Below are positions 43,467 to 51,935 of a DNA stretch of 64,000 bases, one piece after another (the first letter of the stretch is position 1; each line of letters opens with the position of its first letter). Both the position numbers and the translations under genes were made by a program. Source of the stretch: an uncultured Clostridia bacterium (GTDB lineage: Bacteria; Bacillota; Clostridia; Lachnospirales; CAG-274); contig CALWSP010000014.1 of NCBI GenBank assembly GCA_944384235.1, forward strand, positions 57,524 to 121,523. Direction: 5' to 3'. The notes below the pieces were generated by a model, which saw nothing but the letters and a program-made list of their open reading frames with translations, did not search any database and had not been told where the DNA came from.

Positions 43467-43967
43467 ATGGCTAAAATCGCTGAAAAGCAAGTTGTTGTAA
43501 ACGAAATTAAGGAAAAGCTTGAAAAGGCTACTTCTGCAGTTTTAGTTGATGCTAGAGGTCTTAGCGTTGCTCAGGATACTGACCTTCGTAAGCAGTTAAG
43601 AGAGGCTGGCGTTGATTACAAGGTTTACAAAAACACTATGATGAATTTAGCAGTAGAGGGCACTCAGTTTGAGGGCTTAAAGGATTATTTTGAAGGTCCT
43701 AGTGCTATTGCTATTTGTTATGAGGACCCAACTGTTGCTGCATCTATCATTAACAAGTTTATGAAGGGTGCTAAGGCTCTTGAATTCAAGGCTGGTGTTA
43801 TTGAGGGTACTTGTTATGATGCTAAGGGTATGGCTGAAGTTGCTGATATTCCATCAAGAGAGGTTCTTCTTTCAAAGTTATTGGGAAGCTTCAAGTCTCC
43901 TATGGGTTCTTTTGCAAGAGTTATCAAAGCTATTGCAGAAAAGGACGGCGAAGTTACAGAGGCTTAA
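43467..43967 (+). CDS. rplJ: 50S ribosomal protein L10
   Basis: Base of the ribosomal stalk; binds 23S rRNA and L7/L12 dimers. 166 residues with EKQVVVNEIKEKLEKA at the N terminus and the YKVYKNTMMNLA RNA-binding segment; the C-terminal helix anchors L7/L12. GGAGG precedes the ATG. Unlike the common order, rplK and rplA are not upstream and rpoB is not downstream. Confidence 0.97.
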   Translation: MAKIAEKQVVVNEIKEKLEKATSAVLVDARGLSVAQDTDLRKQLREAGVDYKVYKNTMMNLAVEGTQFEGLKDYFEGPSAIAICYEDPTVAASIINKFMKGAKALEFKAGVIEGTCYDAKGMAEVADIPSREVLLSKLLGSFKSPMGSFARVIKAIAEKDGEVTEA

Positions 43968-44023
43968 TCTGTGCATAAAAAGATTGACTAAAAATATTAA
44001 TTTGATTTATGGAGGATATTAAA

Positions 44024-44401
44024 ATGGCTAAGTTATCTATTGAAGAAATTATTGCTGCTGTTAAAGAACTTACTGTTCTTGAACTTAATGATTTAGTAAA
44101 GGCTGCTGAAGAAGAATTTGGTGTTTCTGCTGCAGCTGGTATGGTTGTTGCTGCTGCTGGTGCTGGCGCTGGTGCTGCTGAAGAAGAAAAGAGCGAATTT
44201 GACGTTGAGTTAACTGAAGTAGGTGGCGAAAAGGTTAAGGTTATCAAGGTTGTTAGAGAAATCACTGGTCTTGGTCTTAAGGAAGCTAAGGAAGTTGTTG
44301 ATGGCGCTCCTAAGGTTCTTAAGGAAGCTGTATCTAAGGAAGATGCTGATGCTATCAAGGCTAAGCTTGAAGAAGTTGGCGCTAAGGTAACTTTAAAGTA
44401 A
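44024..44401 (+). CDS. rplL: 50S ribosomal protein L7/L12
   Basis: Stalk protein that recruits translation factors. 125 residues: N-terminal dimerisation domain (1-35), Ala/Gly-rich hinge (about 38-55) and the C-terminal factor-binding domain with [23 protein letters not shown] in parts. The ATG at 44024 follows GGAGGAT; the ATG at 44009 overlaps that site. The gene ends in a strong terminator, so rpoBC is not read from here. Confidence 0.97.
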   Translation: MAKLSIEEIIAAVKELTVLELNDLVKAAEEEFGVSAAAGMVVAAAGAGAGAAEEEKSEFDVELTEVGGEKVKVIKVVREITGLGLKEAKEVVDGAPKVLKEAVSKEDADAIKAKLEEVGAKVTLK

Positions 44402-44421
44402 TTTATACATCTTATATTATT

Positions 44422-44450
44422 GACCGTTGTTTTTACAACGGTCTTTTTTT
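44422..44450 (+). terminator. Terminator of rplJL
   Basis: A 9-bp perfect stem GACCGTTGT/ACAACGGTC, TTTT loop, eight T. Confidence 0.95.
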
Positions 44451-44475
44451 GTCAATTTATTCATAAATAGTTTTG

Positions 44476-44504
44476 TTTACTTGTTAAACATTATGTGTTA
44501 TTAT
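44476..44504 (+). promoter_or_regulatory. Promoter of the small membrane protein gene
   Basis: TTTACT (44476-44481), 17-bp spacer, TATTAT (44499-44504). A moderate match. Confidence 0.5.
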
Positions 44505-44527
44505 TGGATTAGGTAAGGAGGCTAAAT

Positions 44528-44767
44528 ATGAAGAATTTTAAACTTTATGCTATTTGTTTTTTAGTTTTTATTTTTATTATTAGTTTTTATATTTTAAGTC
44601 TTAATGATATGGGGCTTAGTGTTGAGTGTATATCTTTATTTATTGGTCTTTTTATTTTAGTTATTGTTATTGGTGGCGGAATTTTGTGTTTATTTACCAG
44701 AAACATTAGAAAAAAGCTAGATAGTGAGATGGAAAATTACAAAGACAAAAAGGATAAAAATGTGTAA
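44528..44767 (+). CDS. Small membrane protein of unknown function
   Basis: 79 residues, two membrane segments (about 5-25 and 33-55) and a charged Lys/Asp/Glu tail that should face the cytoplasm. Not recognised. AAGGAGG lies before the ATG, so translation is likely. It has its own promoter and lies between the rplJL terminator and the DUF1292 promoter. Confidence 0.65.
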   Translation: MKNFKLYAICFLVFIFIISFYILSLNDMGLSVECISLFIGLFILVIVIGGGILCLFTRNIRKKLDSEMENYKDKKDKNV

Positions 44768-44796
44768 AATTTAATATAAATTTATATAATATCTAG

Positions 44797-44825
44797 TTGT
44801 ATTTTTGGGACAATAGTGTTATAAT
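44797..44825 (+). promoter_or_regulatory. Promoter of the Cys/His-repeat DUF1292 gene
   Basis: TTGTAT (44797-44802), 17-bp spacer, TATAAT (44820-44825), about 33 bases before the start. Confidence 0.7.
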
Positions 44826-44857
44826 CAAGTTATTAAAAAACAAGGAGGTAAGTATTA

Positions 44858-45289
44858 ATGAGCGAGATAGAGAAAATGGGCTGTGGCTGTGGACATAACC
44901 ACGACCACGAAGGAGGCTGCGGCTGTGGACACAACCACGACCACGAGGGTGGCTGCGGTTGCGGACATAATCACGACCACGACATTCAATATATGACATT
45001 ACAGTTAGAGGATAACACAGAAGTTAAGTGTATTGTTCTTGGAACTTTTGAAATTGATGAATATCCTAACAAAGAATATATTGCTTTAGTTTCAGAAGAT
45101 GGCGAAGAATCATTTGTTTATGAGTATGCTGAGGTTGAAAACGAAGATGGTTTTGAGCTTAGAAATATTGAATCTGACGAAGAATTTCAAGATGTAATTT
45201 CTGCTATTGATGAAATTCTTGAAAATGAAGAAGAATTTGATGAAGATTTTGAAGAAGAATTTGAGTTTGAATTTGAAGAAGAAGAATAA
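44858..45289 (+). CDS. DUF1292 protein with N-terminal Cys/His metal-binding repeats
   Basis: 143 residues in three parts. Residues 8-42 are three copies of a 12-residue unit GCGCGHNHDHEG, giving 6 Cys and 9 His in 35 residues, which must bind soft metals such as Zn, Ni or Cu. Residues 43-115 are the DUF1292 domain (MTLQLEDNTEVKC, EYIALVSEDGEESFVYEY). The last 30 residues are almost only Glu, Asp and Phe. DUF1292 proteins are common in Firmicutes, usually without the repeats, and have no known function. No signal peptide, so it is cytoplasmic. GGAGG before the ATG; own promoter and terminator. Confidence 0.82.
   Translation: MSEIEKMGCGCGHNHDHEGGCGCGHNHDHEGGCGCGHNHDHDIQYMTLQLEDNTEVKCIVLGTFEIDEYPNKEYIALVSEDGEESFVYEYAEVENEDGFELRNIESDEEFQDVISAIDEILENEEEFDEDFEEEFEFEFEEEE
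44879..44983 (+). repeat. Three in-frame 36-bp tandem repeats coding GCGCGHNHDHEG
   Basis: Three copies, nearly identical at the DNA level (differences mostly at third positions), which suggests recent duplication or repeat slippage within the DUF1292 gene. Confidence 0.92.
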
Positions 45290-45297
45290 AAAATTAG

Positions 45298-45327
45298 CGG
45301 AATAGGTTTTTCCTATTCCGTTTTTTT
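45298..45327 (+). terminator. Terminator of the DUF1292 gene
   Basis: A 9-bp perfect stem CGGAATAGG/CCTATTCCG, 5-base T loop and seven T. dnaE begins 20 bases later without a clear separate promoter, so some read-through may serve it. Confidence 0.92.
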
Positions 45328-45346
45328 ATAGATTGCGAGGTAGAAT

Positions 45347-48300
45347 ATGAGTGATAAACTAAATTTTACACATTTGCACACCCACACAGAGTATAGCCTT
45401 TTAGATGGGTCTGCTAAAATTAAAGATTTAGTTAAAAGATGCAAGGAACTTGGTATGGACTCTCTTGCAATAACTGACCACGGTGTTATGTATGGCTGTA
45501 TAGACTTTTACAAGGCTTGTTTAGAAGAAGGAATTAAGCCTATTATAGGTTGCGAGGTTTATGTTGCAAGCAGGTCTAGGTTTGACAAAGAGGCATCTCA
45601 AGAAAATTTTTATTATCATTTAGTTCTTTTAGCTAAAAACAACAAGGGATATGAAAATTTAATTAAAATGGTATCTTACGGTTTTACAGAGGGTTTTTAC
45701 AAAAAGCCTAGAATTGATTTTGAGCTTTTAGAAAAATATCACGATGGAATTATTGCTCTTAGTGCTTGTTTAGCTGGACCAGTAGCTAGAAATTATATTA
45801 GATACGGATACGAGAGAGCAAAGGAAATGGCTTTAAAATACAAAGAGATTTTTGGAGAAGATTTCTATTTAGAGTTACAGGACCACGGCTTAGCTGAACA
45901 AAGAGAAGTTAACCAAGCGTTGCTTAGGATACATCAAGAAAGTGAGATTGACATTGTAGCTACAAACGATTTGCATTATATTAACGCTGAAGATGCTAAA
46001 GCTCACGATTTATTGTTATGTATACAAACTGGTGTTACTATAAACACACCGAACAGAATGAGATACGAAGGTGGGCAATTTTACTTAAAGTCACCTGAAC
46101 AGATGTATGCTTTGTTTCCTTATGCTAAAAGGGCTTGTGAAAACACTTACAAAATTGCTCAAATGTGTGATGTTAATTTTGAATTTCACAAATATAAATT
46201 GCCTAAATTTGATGTTCCAGAGGGTTTTACGCCTTTATCGTATTTAAGAAAGTTATGTGAAGACGGGGTTAAAGAAAGATATGGATATATCAACGAGGAA
46301 TTAAAAAGCAGGCTAGATTACGAAATTGAAACTATTTCTTCTATGGGTTTTATTGAGTACTTTTTAATTGTTTGGGATTTTATTAAATATGCAAAGGACA
46401 ACGGAATTGCTGTTGGACCAGGACGAGGTAGTGCAGCTGGTTCTATTGTTGCCTATTCTCTTAGAATAACAGATATTGACCCTATTAAGTACAACCTAAT
46501 TTTTGAAAGATTTTTAAACCCTGAAAGAGTTACAATGCCTGATATTGATATTGATTTTTGTTATGAAAGAAGGCCAGAGGTAATTAACTATGTTATTGAA
46601 AAATATGGAATAGAGCAGGTTGCTCAAATTATTACATTTGGTACATTGGCTGCAAAAAATGCTATTAGAGATGTTACAAGGGCTTTAGATTTACCTTATT
46701 CTGAGGGTGACAGGCTTGCAAAGATGATACCTAACGAGTTAAACATTACTATTGACAAGGCTTTAGAGAAAAACGCTGAATTAGCTAAGATTTATCAAGA
46801 TGAAGCTCAAGTTAAGCAAATTATTGATATGAGTAGAAAGCTTGAAGGGCTTCCTAGGCATACATCAACTCACGCGGCTGGTGTTATTATTTCTGACAAG
46901 CCTATTTTAGATTATGTTCCGTTAAACTTAAACGTTAAAGACGGCTCTATTACTACTCAATTTGTTATGACAACTTGTGAGGAGCTTGGACTTTTAAAAA
47001 TGGACTTTTTAGGGCTTAGAACTTTAACTGTTATTCAAAATGCGTTTAAAGAAATTAACAGAAAATATGGCACAAACTACAATGGCGACAACATTGATTA
47101 TGACGACATAAAAGTTTACAATATGTTATCAAGTGGAAAAACTGAGGGTGTTTTCCAGCTTGAAAGCCCAGGTATGACAAACTTTATGAAAGAATTAAAG
47201 CCAGAAAGTATTGACGACATTATTGCTGGAATATCTCTTTACAGACCAGGACCTATGGAATTTATTCCTCAATATATTAAAGGCAAAAACGACAGAGCCA
47301 ATGTTAAATACAAGCATCCATTACTTGAGCCAATTTTAAAAGAAACTTATGGCTGTATTGTATATCAAGAGCAGGTTATGCAAATTGTTAGAGATTTAGC
47401 GGGGTATTCTCTTGGGCGAAGTGATATGGTTAGAAGGGCTATGTCTAAGAAAAAAGCTGACGTTATGGCAAAAGAAAGAGAAAAGTTTATTAACGGCGAT
47501 GAAGATGTTATGGGCTGTGTTAGAAACGGTATACCAGCAGATATTGCAAGCGACATATTTGATGATATGACTGATTTTGCTAAGTATGCTTTTAACAAAT
47601 CTCACGCTGCTTGTTATGCTGTTGTTGGTTACCAAACAGCTTGGTTAAAATATTATTATCCAAAGGAGTTTATGGCAGCTTTAATGACAAGTGTTATTGG
47701 AAACCCTGACAAGGTGTCTGCCTATATAGGGGCTTGCAAGCAAATGGGTATAGCTGTGTTACCTCCAGATATTAACAAAGGGTTTAGCAATTTTTCAACT
47801 TGTGACGACGGAATTTTATTTTGTTTATCTGCTGTTAAGTCGGTTGGCAAAAACATTATAGATGCAATAGTTGAGGAAAGGGAGAAAAATGGCGAATTTC
47901 TTTCATTAACTGATTTTATAAACAGAATGTATAGCATTTTAAACACAAGGGCTATTGAAAACCTTATTTTATGTGGGGCTTTTGATTCGCTTGGAGGAAA
48001 AAGAAGCCAATATATGGACATTTATTTATCAATTTACGAGGGCGTTAAAAACAATGCCAAAAACAACATTTTAGGGCAAATTGACCTTTTTGGACTTGCA
48101 AGCGAAGAAGAAAATATTAAAAATATTAAGGACAATTTAAGAGAAATTGAAGAGTTTGCTGATAAATACAAATATTCTCAGGAAAAGGAGATATTAGGTG
48201 TTTACATTAGTGGAAACCCTCTTGACAAGTATTGGGGGAAAATTAGCAGATATATTAGCAGAACTACTATTGATTTTCCTGTTGATGAAAATGATTTTGT

Positions 48301-48823
48301 AAACCCATCAAAGGTTAAAGACAACGAAAATATTATTATTGCTGGCTTTATATCAAATGTTGTGACAAAGTTTACAAAAAACAACCAAATTATGGCTTTT
48401 ATTACTGTTGAAGATATTTATGGAAGTATTGAGGTTATTATTTTCCCTAACACTTACCAAAAATTTATGGACATTTTAAAGGAAGAAGAAATAGTTGTTA
48501 TTAACGGCAGGGCTTCAATTGCAGAGGACCAACAATCTAAGGTTATTAGCCAAGAAATTTACAATTTAGATTCTTTAGTGGAAAAGTTAAAGGAGATTTG
48601 GATTAGAATACCTAAAGGCAGAGAAGTTGGAATTAATGTTATTAAGGAGATATTAGACAGGCATATTGGCACAAGCAGGTCTATATTATTTATAGAAGAA
48701 AGCAGGGAGAAAAAAGTTAACATAAACAACCAAGGTGTTAAAATTTCTGAAGAGTTAAAAAATGAGCTTATAGATATGTTAGGAAGCGAAAACATTTTTA
48801 TTAAAGACAAGTTTTATGATTAA
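45347..48823 (+). CDS. dnaE: DNA polymerase III subunit alpha (DnaE)
   Basis: Replicative polymerase of the DnaE type, 1158 residues. The PHP domain (HTHTEYSLLDGS, TDHGVMYG) is N-terminal; the palm has the catalytic acidic triad in PDIDIDF (D399, D401, D403) and GPGRGSAAGS; helix-hairpin-helix and OB-fold domains follow (IIIAGFISNVVTKF near residue 1000). Low-GC Firmicutes usually also have PolC, with DnaE extending primers; PolC is not in this window. Its stop overlaps an upstream start candidate of the next gene. Confidence 0.97.
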   Translation: MSDKLNFTHLHTHTEYSLLDGSAKIKDLVKRCKELGMDSLAITDHGVMYGCIDFYKACLEEGIKPIIGCEVYVASRSRFDKEASQENFYYHLVLLAKNNKGYENLIKMVSYGFTEGFYKKPRIDFELLEKYHDGIIALSACLAGPVARNYIRYGYERAKEMALKYKEIFGEDFYLELQDHGLAEQREVNQALLRIHQESEIDIVATNDLHYINAEDAKAHDLLLCIQTGVTINTPNRMRYEGGQFYLKSPEQMYALFPYAKRACENTYKIAQMCDVNFEFHKYKLPKFDVPEGFTPLSYLRKLCEDGVKERYGYINEELKSRLDYEIETISSMGFIEYFLIVWDFIKYAKDNGIAVGPGRGSAAGSIVAYSLRITDIDPIKYNLIFERFLNPERVTMPDIDIDFCYERRPEVINYVIEKYGIEQVAQIITFGTLAAKNAIRDVTRALDLPYSEGDRLAKMIPNELNITIDKALEKNAELAKIYQDEAQVKQIIDMSRKLEGLPRHTSTHAAGVIISDKPILDYVPLNLNVKDGSITTQFVMTTCEELGLLKMDFLGLRTLTVIQNAFKEINRKYGTNYNGDNIDYDDIKVYNMLSSGKTEGVFQLESPGMTNFMKELKPESIDDIIAGISLYRPGPMEFIPQYIKGKNDRANVKYKHPLLEPILKETYGCIVYQEQVMQIVRDLAGYSLGRSDMVRRAMSKKKADVMAKEREKFINGDEDVMGCVRNGIPADIASDIFDDMTDFAKYAFNKSHAACYAVVGYQTAWLKYYYPKEFMAALMTSVIGNPDKVSAYIGACKQMGIAVLPPDINKGFSNFSTCDDGILFCLSAVKSVGKNIIDAIVEEREKNGEFLSLTDFINRMYSILNTRAIENLILCGAFDSLGGKRSQYMDIYLSIYEGVKNNAKNNILGQIDLFGLASEEENIKNIKDNLREIEEFADKYKYSQEKEILGVYISGNPLDKYWGKISRYISRTTIDFPVDENDFVNPSKVKDNENIIIAGFISNVVTKFTKNNQIMAFITVEDIYGSIEVIIFPNTYQKFMDILKEEEIVVINGRASIAEDQQSKVISQEIYNLDSLVEKLKEIWIRIPKGREVGINVIKEILDRHIGTSRSILFIEESREKKVNINNQGVKISEELKNELIDMLGSENIFIKDKFYD

Positions 48824-48836
48824 AAGGGGTGTTAAA

Positions 48837-49850
48837 GTGGTTAAAGTAGTTATTGTTGGGCTTGGTATACAAGGGAAAAAATATGCAAGATTAATTTACG
48901 GGAAAGAAATATCTAATTTAGAGCTTGTTGGAGTGGTGGCAAGAAGTGAAGAAATCCAAAATTGGGCTAAAGAAAATTTAGATGGTGTTAAAATTTTTGA
49001 TTGTTTAGATTTACTTATGGAAAGTGATTTAGAGTATGATGGAGGTATTATTACAACATACCACAAATCTCACCCAGAAATAGCAATTAGATTTTTTGAA
49101 AAAAACAAGGCTGTTTTATGTGACAAGCCATCTGGCATTGATGTAGAAGAAGTTAAAAAAATGAATGAAAAAGGGAAGAATTTACCTTTTTGTATGATGT
49201 TTAACAACAGAGTTCAGCCTATATACAAATTTTTGAAAGACACTGTTGACAAAGGTGAAATTGGAGAAATTAAAAGAATTTTATTTGAAAGCACAAAGAA
49301 TTTAAGGACAAAAAAATATCACAACTCAGCATCTTGGAGAAGCACTTGGGACGGCGAAGGCGGAGGAGCTTTAATTAACCAAGGACAGCACCTTTTAGAC
49401 ATTTGGTGTTGGGTCTTTGGTATGCCTAAAGAAATTGTTGCAAATGTTTGTTATGGAAAGTACAACGAATTTGAGGTTGAGGACGAGGCTAGTATTTTAT
49501 TTAAATACGAGGACAAAAGCGGTGTCTTTATTATGTCAACTGGTGAGGGTATGGGAAGCGACAAAATAGAAGTTGTTGGAAGCTGTGGCAGAATTGAAAT
49601 AGATGGAAACAAGTGTAAATTGTACAAGTTTGAAAATGTTATGGATTATATTAAAAATTCAGATGCGAACAACGGAGTGAATTTAAAAGGGGACTTTGTT
49701 GAGCTTGATTTTGAAAACAACGACAGAGCATACCATATTATGTTAGAAAATTTTGGAGATGTTGTTGAAAAGAGGGCTGAGCCTATTGCAAAAGGTGAAG
49801 AAGGTTTATATCCTTTAGAAATATGTAAAGAAGTTTATAAATTTAAATAA
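48837..49850 (+). CDS. Gfo/Idh/MocA family oxidoreductase
   Basis: NAD(P)-dependent dehydrogenase of 337 residues. The Rossmann nucleotide loop VKVVIVGLGIQGKKYA is at the N terminus and the family CDKPSG motif (usually EKP) follows at about residue 95; the C-terminal substrate domain has GGGALINQGQHLLDIWCWVFG, with the catalytic His. The GTG at 48837 is preferred, 7 bases after AAGGGG; an ATG at 48816 lies inside the end of dnaE. The sugar or inositol substrate cannot be predicted. Operon with dnaE is suggested by spacing only. Confidence 0.88.
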   Translation: MVKVVIVGLGIQGKKYARLIYGKEISNLELVGVVARSEEIQNWAKENLDGVKIFDCLDLLMESDLEYDGGIITTYHKSHPEIAIRFFEKNKAVLCDKPSGIDVEEVKKMNEKGKNLPFCMMFNNRVQPIYKFLKDTVDKGEIGEIKRILFESTKNLRTKKYHNSASWRSTWDGEGGGALINQGQHLLDIWCWVFGMPKEIVANVCYGKYNEFEVEDEASILFKYEDKSGVFIMSTGEGMGSDKIEVVGSCGRIEIDGNKCKLYKFENVMDYIKNSDANNGVNLKGDFVELDFENNDRAYHIMLENFGDVVEKRAEPIAKGEEGLYPLEICKEVYKFK

Positions 49851-49880
49851 CAAAAATCCAGCTTTTTAGCTGGATTTTTG
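49851..49880. terminator. Bidirectional terminator, oxidoreductase/TauE-like genes
   Basis: A 13-bp perfect stem (49851-49863 with 49868-49880) with A-run and T-run on either side. Confidence 0.93.
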
Positions 49881-50231
49881 TTTTATGCCTTTTATTATTT
49901 CTAAAGTTCCTAAAAAGAGAAGAAAATAGCCAAAGAAAGTTTTTAAAGTGGCTGGGGAAAGAAAGTTCATTAAAAAAGAACCTGCTATTGAGCCCAACAC
50001 ACCCCATATTATAAGAGGTTTTAAAATATTTTTTTCTATTCTATTATTTTTTTTATGTGTTATGATTGAAATTATTGCAGTTGGTATGAAGTAAATTAAA
50101 TTTATTGCTTGAGCTGATTTTTGGTTTATATCTAAAAAGATTGTTAAAGCTGGAATTAAAATTGTTCCCCCTCCTATTCCCATTCCACTTATTATGCCTG
50201 AAAAAAAGCCTATTAAAATTTGGATTATCAT
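49866..50231 (-). CDS. Half-size TauE/SafE family membrane protein (second half)
   Basis: 121 residues with four membrane segments. The N-terminal GIISGMGIGGGTILIPAL motif is the repeat signature of TauE/SafE anion exporters, which normally hold two such repeats in about 250 residues. Only one repeat is present, and the neighbouring gene supplies another; the ORFs overlap by 4 bases. They probably pair as a heterodimer. The substrate (sulfite, sulfoacetate or other organic anion) is unknown. Confidence 0.82.
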   Translation of the reverse strand: MIIQILIGFFSGIISGMGIGGGTILIPALTIFLDINQKSAQAINLIYFIPTAIISIITHKKNNRIEKNILKPLIIWGVLGSIAGSFLMNFLSPATLKTFFGYFLLFLGTLEIIKGIKQKSS

Positions 50232-50569
50232 AGTATAGATTTGAAAGCACCAAGAAGCATAAAAAAGCCGAAAATTATGTGTAAATATTTTGAGGAAAAT
50301 TTATTTAACAAATTTGCTCCCAAGTAGCCTCCTATGACACCTCCTATGCTTACATAAAGTATGTTTTGCCACATTAGTTCAACTTTGAAAAAGTAGATTA
50401 TTGCACTAATTATTGAAAGGGGAAAGATTACTGCTATTGCACTTGCGTGGGCATTATGTGGTTTTATATTTAAAAAGCGTTCCATACCAGGAACTAAAAT
50501 TGTGCCACCACCAGCACCGAAAAAGCCATTAAAAAGACCTGTTACAAAGCCTAAAATTTTTTCTTTCAT
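50228..50569 (-). CDS. Half-size TauE/SafE family membrane protein (first half)
   Basis: 113 residues, three or four membrane segments, with GLFNGFFGAGGGTILVPGM, the same repeat signature as its downstream partner. The ATG at 50569 is preceded by GGTGA, which lies in the right arm of a hairpin followed directly by a T-run (50570-50603), so initiation may depend on that structure. A start 93 bases upstream would be inside the nth 3' region and is rejected. Translationally coupled to the second half by overlap. Confidence 0.82.
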   Translation of the reverse strand: MKEKILGFVTGLFNGFFGAGGGTILVPGMERFLNIKPHNAHASAIAVIFPLSIISAIIYFFKVELMWQNILYVSIGGVIGGYLGANLLNKFSSKYLHIIFGFFMLLGAFKSIL

Positions 50570-50603
50570 AAAAAAATCACCAACTTTATTATTTGAAAGT
50601 TGG
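50570..50603 (-). terminator. Terminator-like hairpin over the TauE-like ribosome-binding site
   Basis: On the minus strand an 8-bp stem (50580-50587 with 50596-50603) is followed by seven T that run straight into the ATG of the TauE-like gene. It may end nth transcription or attenuate read-through into the transporter genes. Confidence 0.75.
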
Positions 50604-50639
50604 CAATTTTTATACTTAAAGTTTATTAAATTATAAATG

Positions 50640-51290
50640 CTATTTTTTGAGATAAAAGTCACAATCTTTATTTAAAAGACAATTTTCACAATCTGTCTTT
50701 CTTGCTTTACAAATTGTTCTTCCGTGGGCAATTATTTGCGTGTTATACCTTCCCCAATGGTCTTTTGGGAAGATTTCCATAAGTTCAAACTCTATTTTTA
50801 CTGGGTCATCACTTTTTGTAAAGCCAATTTTTTTGCTTATTCTTTTTACATGGGTGTCAACAACTATGCTTGGAATGTGGAAAATATGAGTTCTTACAAC
50901 ATTTGCTGTTTTTCTTCCAACACCAGCTAGGTTTGTTAAAGACTCTATATCTGAGGGAACTTCCCCATTATGTAGGTTTAAAAGCTGGTTTGCACAAGCT
51001 ATTATGTTTTTAGCTTTATTATGGTAAAAGCCTGTGGAATGAATGTCTTTTTCTAGCTCGCTTAAACTAGCTGTTGCAAAAGCTTCAAGGCTTGTGTATT
51101 TTTTGAAAAGTTTATCTGTTACCATATTTACTCTATCATCTGTGCATTGAGCTGAGAGCATTGTTGCTATTAAAAGTTCATAAGGAGTTGAATAGTTTAA
51201 ATAGCATTTATCTTCTGTTGGGTACATTATGTCGAGAGTTGAAAGCACATTTTCAACTTTTGTTTTTAATCTTTTTGAAATTCTTGCCAT
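50640..51290 (-). CDS. nth: Endonuclease III
   Basis: DNA glycosylase/AP lyase for oxidised pyrimidines. The helix-hairpin-helix LAGVGRKTANVV carries the catalytic Lys, and VDTHVKRISKKIG the catalytic Asp. The C-terminal [4Fe-4S] cluster has the pattern C-x6-C-x2-C-x5-C (CKARKTDCENC...C). 216 residues from the ATG at 51290 (AAGGAG before it). Transcribed from the minus-strand half of the palindromic promoter at 51325. Confidence 0.96.
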   Translation of the reverse strand: MARISKRLKTKVENVLSTLDIMYPTEDKCYLNYSTPYELLIATMLSAQCTDDRVNMVTDKLFKKYTSLEAFATASLSELEKDIHSTGFYHNKAKNIIACANQLLNLHNGEVPSDIESLTNLAGVGRKTANVVRTHIFHIPSIVVDTHVKRISKKIGFTKSDDPVKIEFELMEIFPKDHWGRYNTQIIAHGRTICKARKTDCENCLLNKDCDFYLKK

Positions 51291-51324
51291 TTTTATTCTC
51301 CTTAACAAAAAAATATTTATTTTC

Positions 51325-51365
51325 ATTATAGTTTACTTGACAAAGTCTGTCAAGTAAACTATAAT
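51325..51365. promoter_or_regulatory. Palindromic face-to-face promoter pair (nth and the unknown gene)
   Basis: Two 18-bp arms (51325-51342 and 51348-51365) are exact inverted repeats around the 5-bp centre AAGTC. Each strand reads TTGACA, 17 bp, TATAAT: plus at 51337-51342 and 51360-51365, minus at 51348-51353 and 51325-51330. Each -35 lies in the other's spacer, so RNA polymerase can occupy only one direction at a time. Confidence 0.92.
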
Positions 51366-51411
51366 TTTAGTTAAGTATTAAGTAAAATACATTAAGAAAG
51401 GAGGATAATAT

Positions 51412-51876
51412 ATGTCTTGGGGTGATTGGCTTATACTAGTGATGGTTATTGTTGCTGGTATTGCTGGTATTCTTGTTTTCCTTAACAAAAAGGCTTACAA
51501 GAGAATGAACGAACAAAACGAAATGATTGAGCAGTACAAAATGACTCAAACTGCTTATATTATAGATAAGTCTAGGGATAAAATCACAAATGTTCAATCT
51601 TTACCAAAGGCTGTTTATGATAGTATACCTAAGTGGAGCAAGTTTATGAAAATGTATTTTGTGAAGGTGAAAATTGGCCCACAAATTCTTACTTTACTTA
51701 CTGACAAGAGAGTGTACAACGCTTTGCCTACTAAAAAATCTGTGAAGATTGAAGTTGCTGGCCTTTATATTACAAATATGATTGGTATGAAGAGCCCAGA
51801 GGAAATGAAAAAAGCTGAAAAAGCTAAAAAGGAAAAAGCTAAGGAAGAAAAAAAGTTAGCTAAAGCAAAAAAATAA
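51412..51876 (+). CDS. Single-pass membrane protein of unknown function
   Basis: 154 residues, not recognised. One N-terminal membrane segment (about 6-24) with few residues outside, then a soluble cytoplasmic part with short hydrophobic strands (FVKVKIGPQILTLLTDKRVYNAL), and a C-terminal Lys/Glu/Ala-rich helix (about 128-154). GGAGG precedes the ATG. The strong palindromic promoter suggests substantial expression. Confidence 0.65.
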   Translation: MSWGDWLILVMVIVAGIAGILVFLNKKAYKRMNEQNEMIEQYKMTQTAYIIDKSRDKITNVQSLPKAVYDSIPKWSKFMKMYFVKVKIGPQILTLLTDKRVYNALPTKKSVKIEVAGLYITNMIGMKSPEEMKKAEKAKKEKAKEEKKLAKAKK

Positions 51877-51935
51877 TATTGTAATTTAGACAATAGTCTT
51901 TTCATATAATTACCTATAAAAGTGAAGGAGTAATT

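Noticed and set aside
44793..44999. Antisense reading frame rich in Arg, Gly and His across the Cys/His repeats
   Set aside because: It is the mirror of the GCGCGHNHDH repeats and has no ribosome-binding site or promoter.
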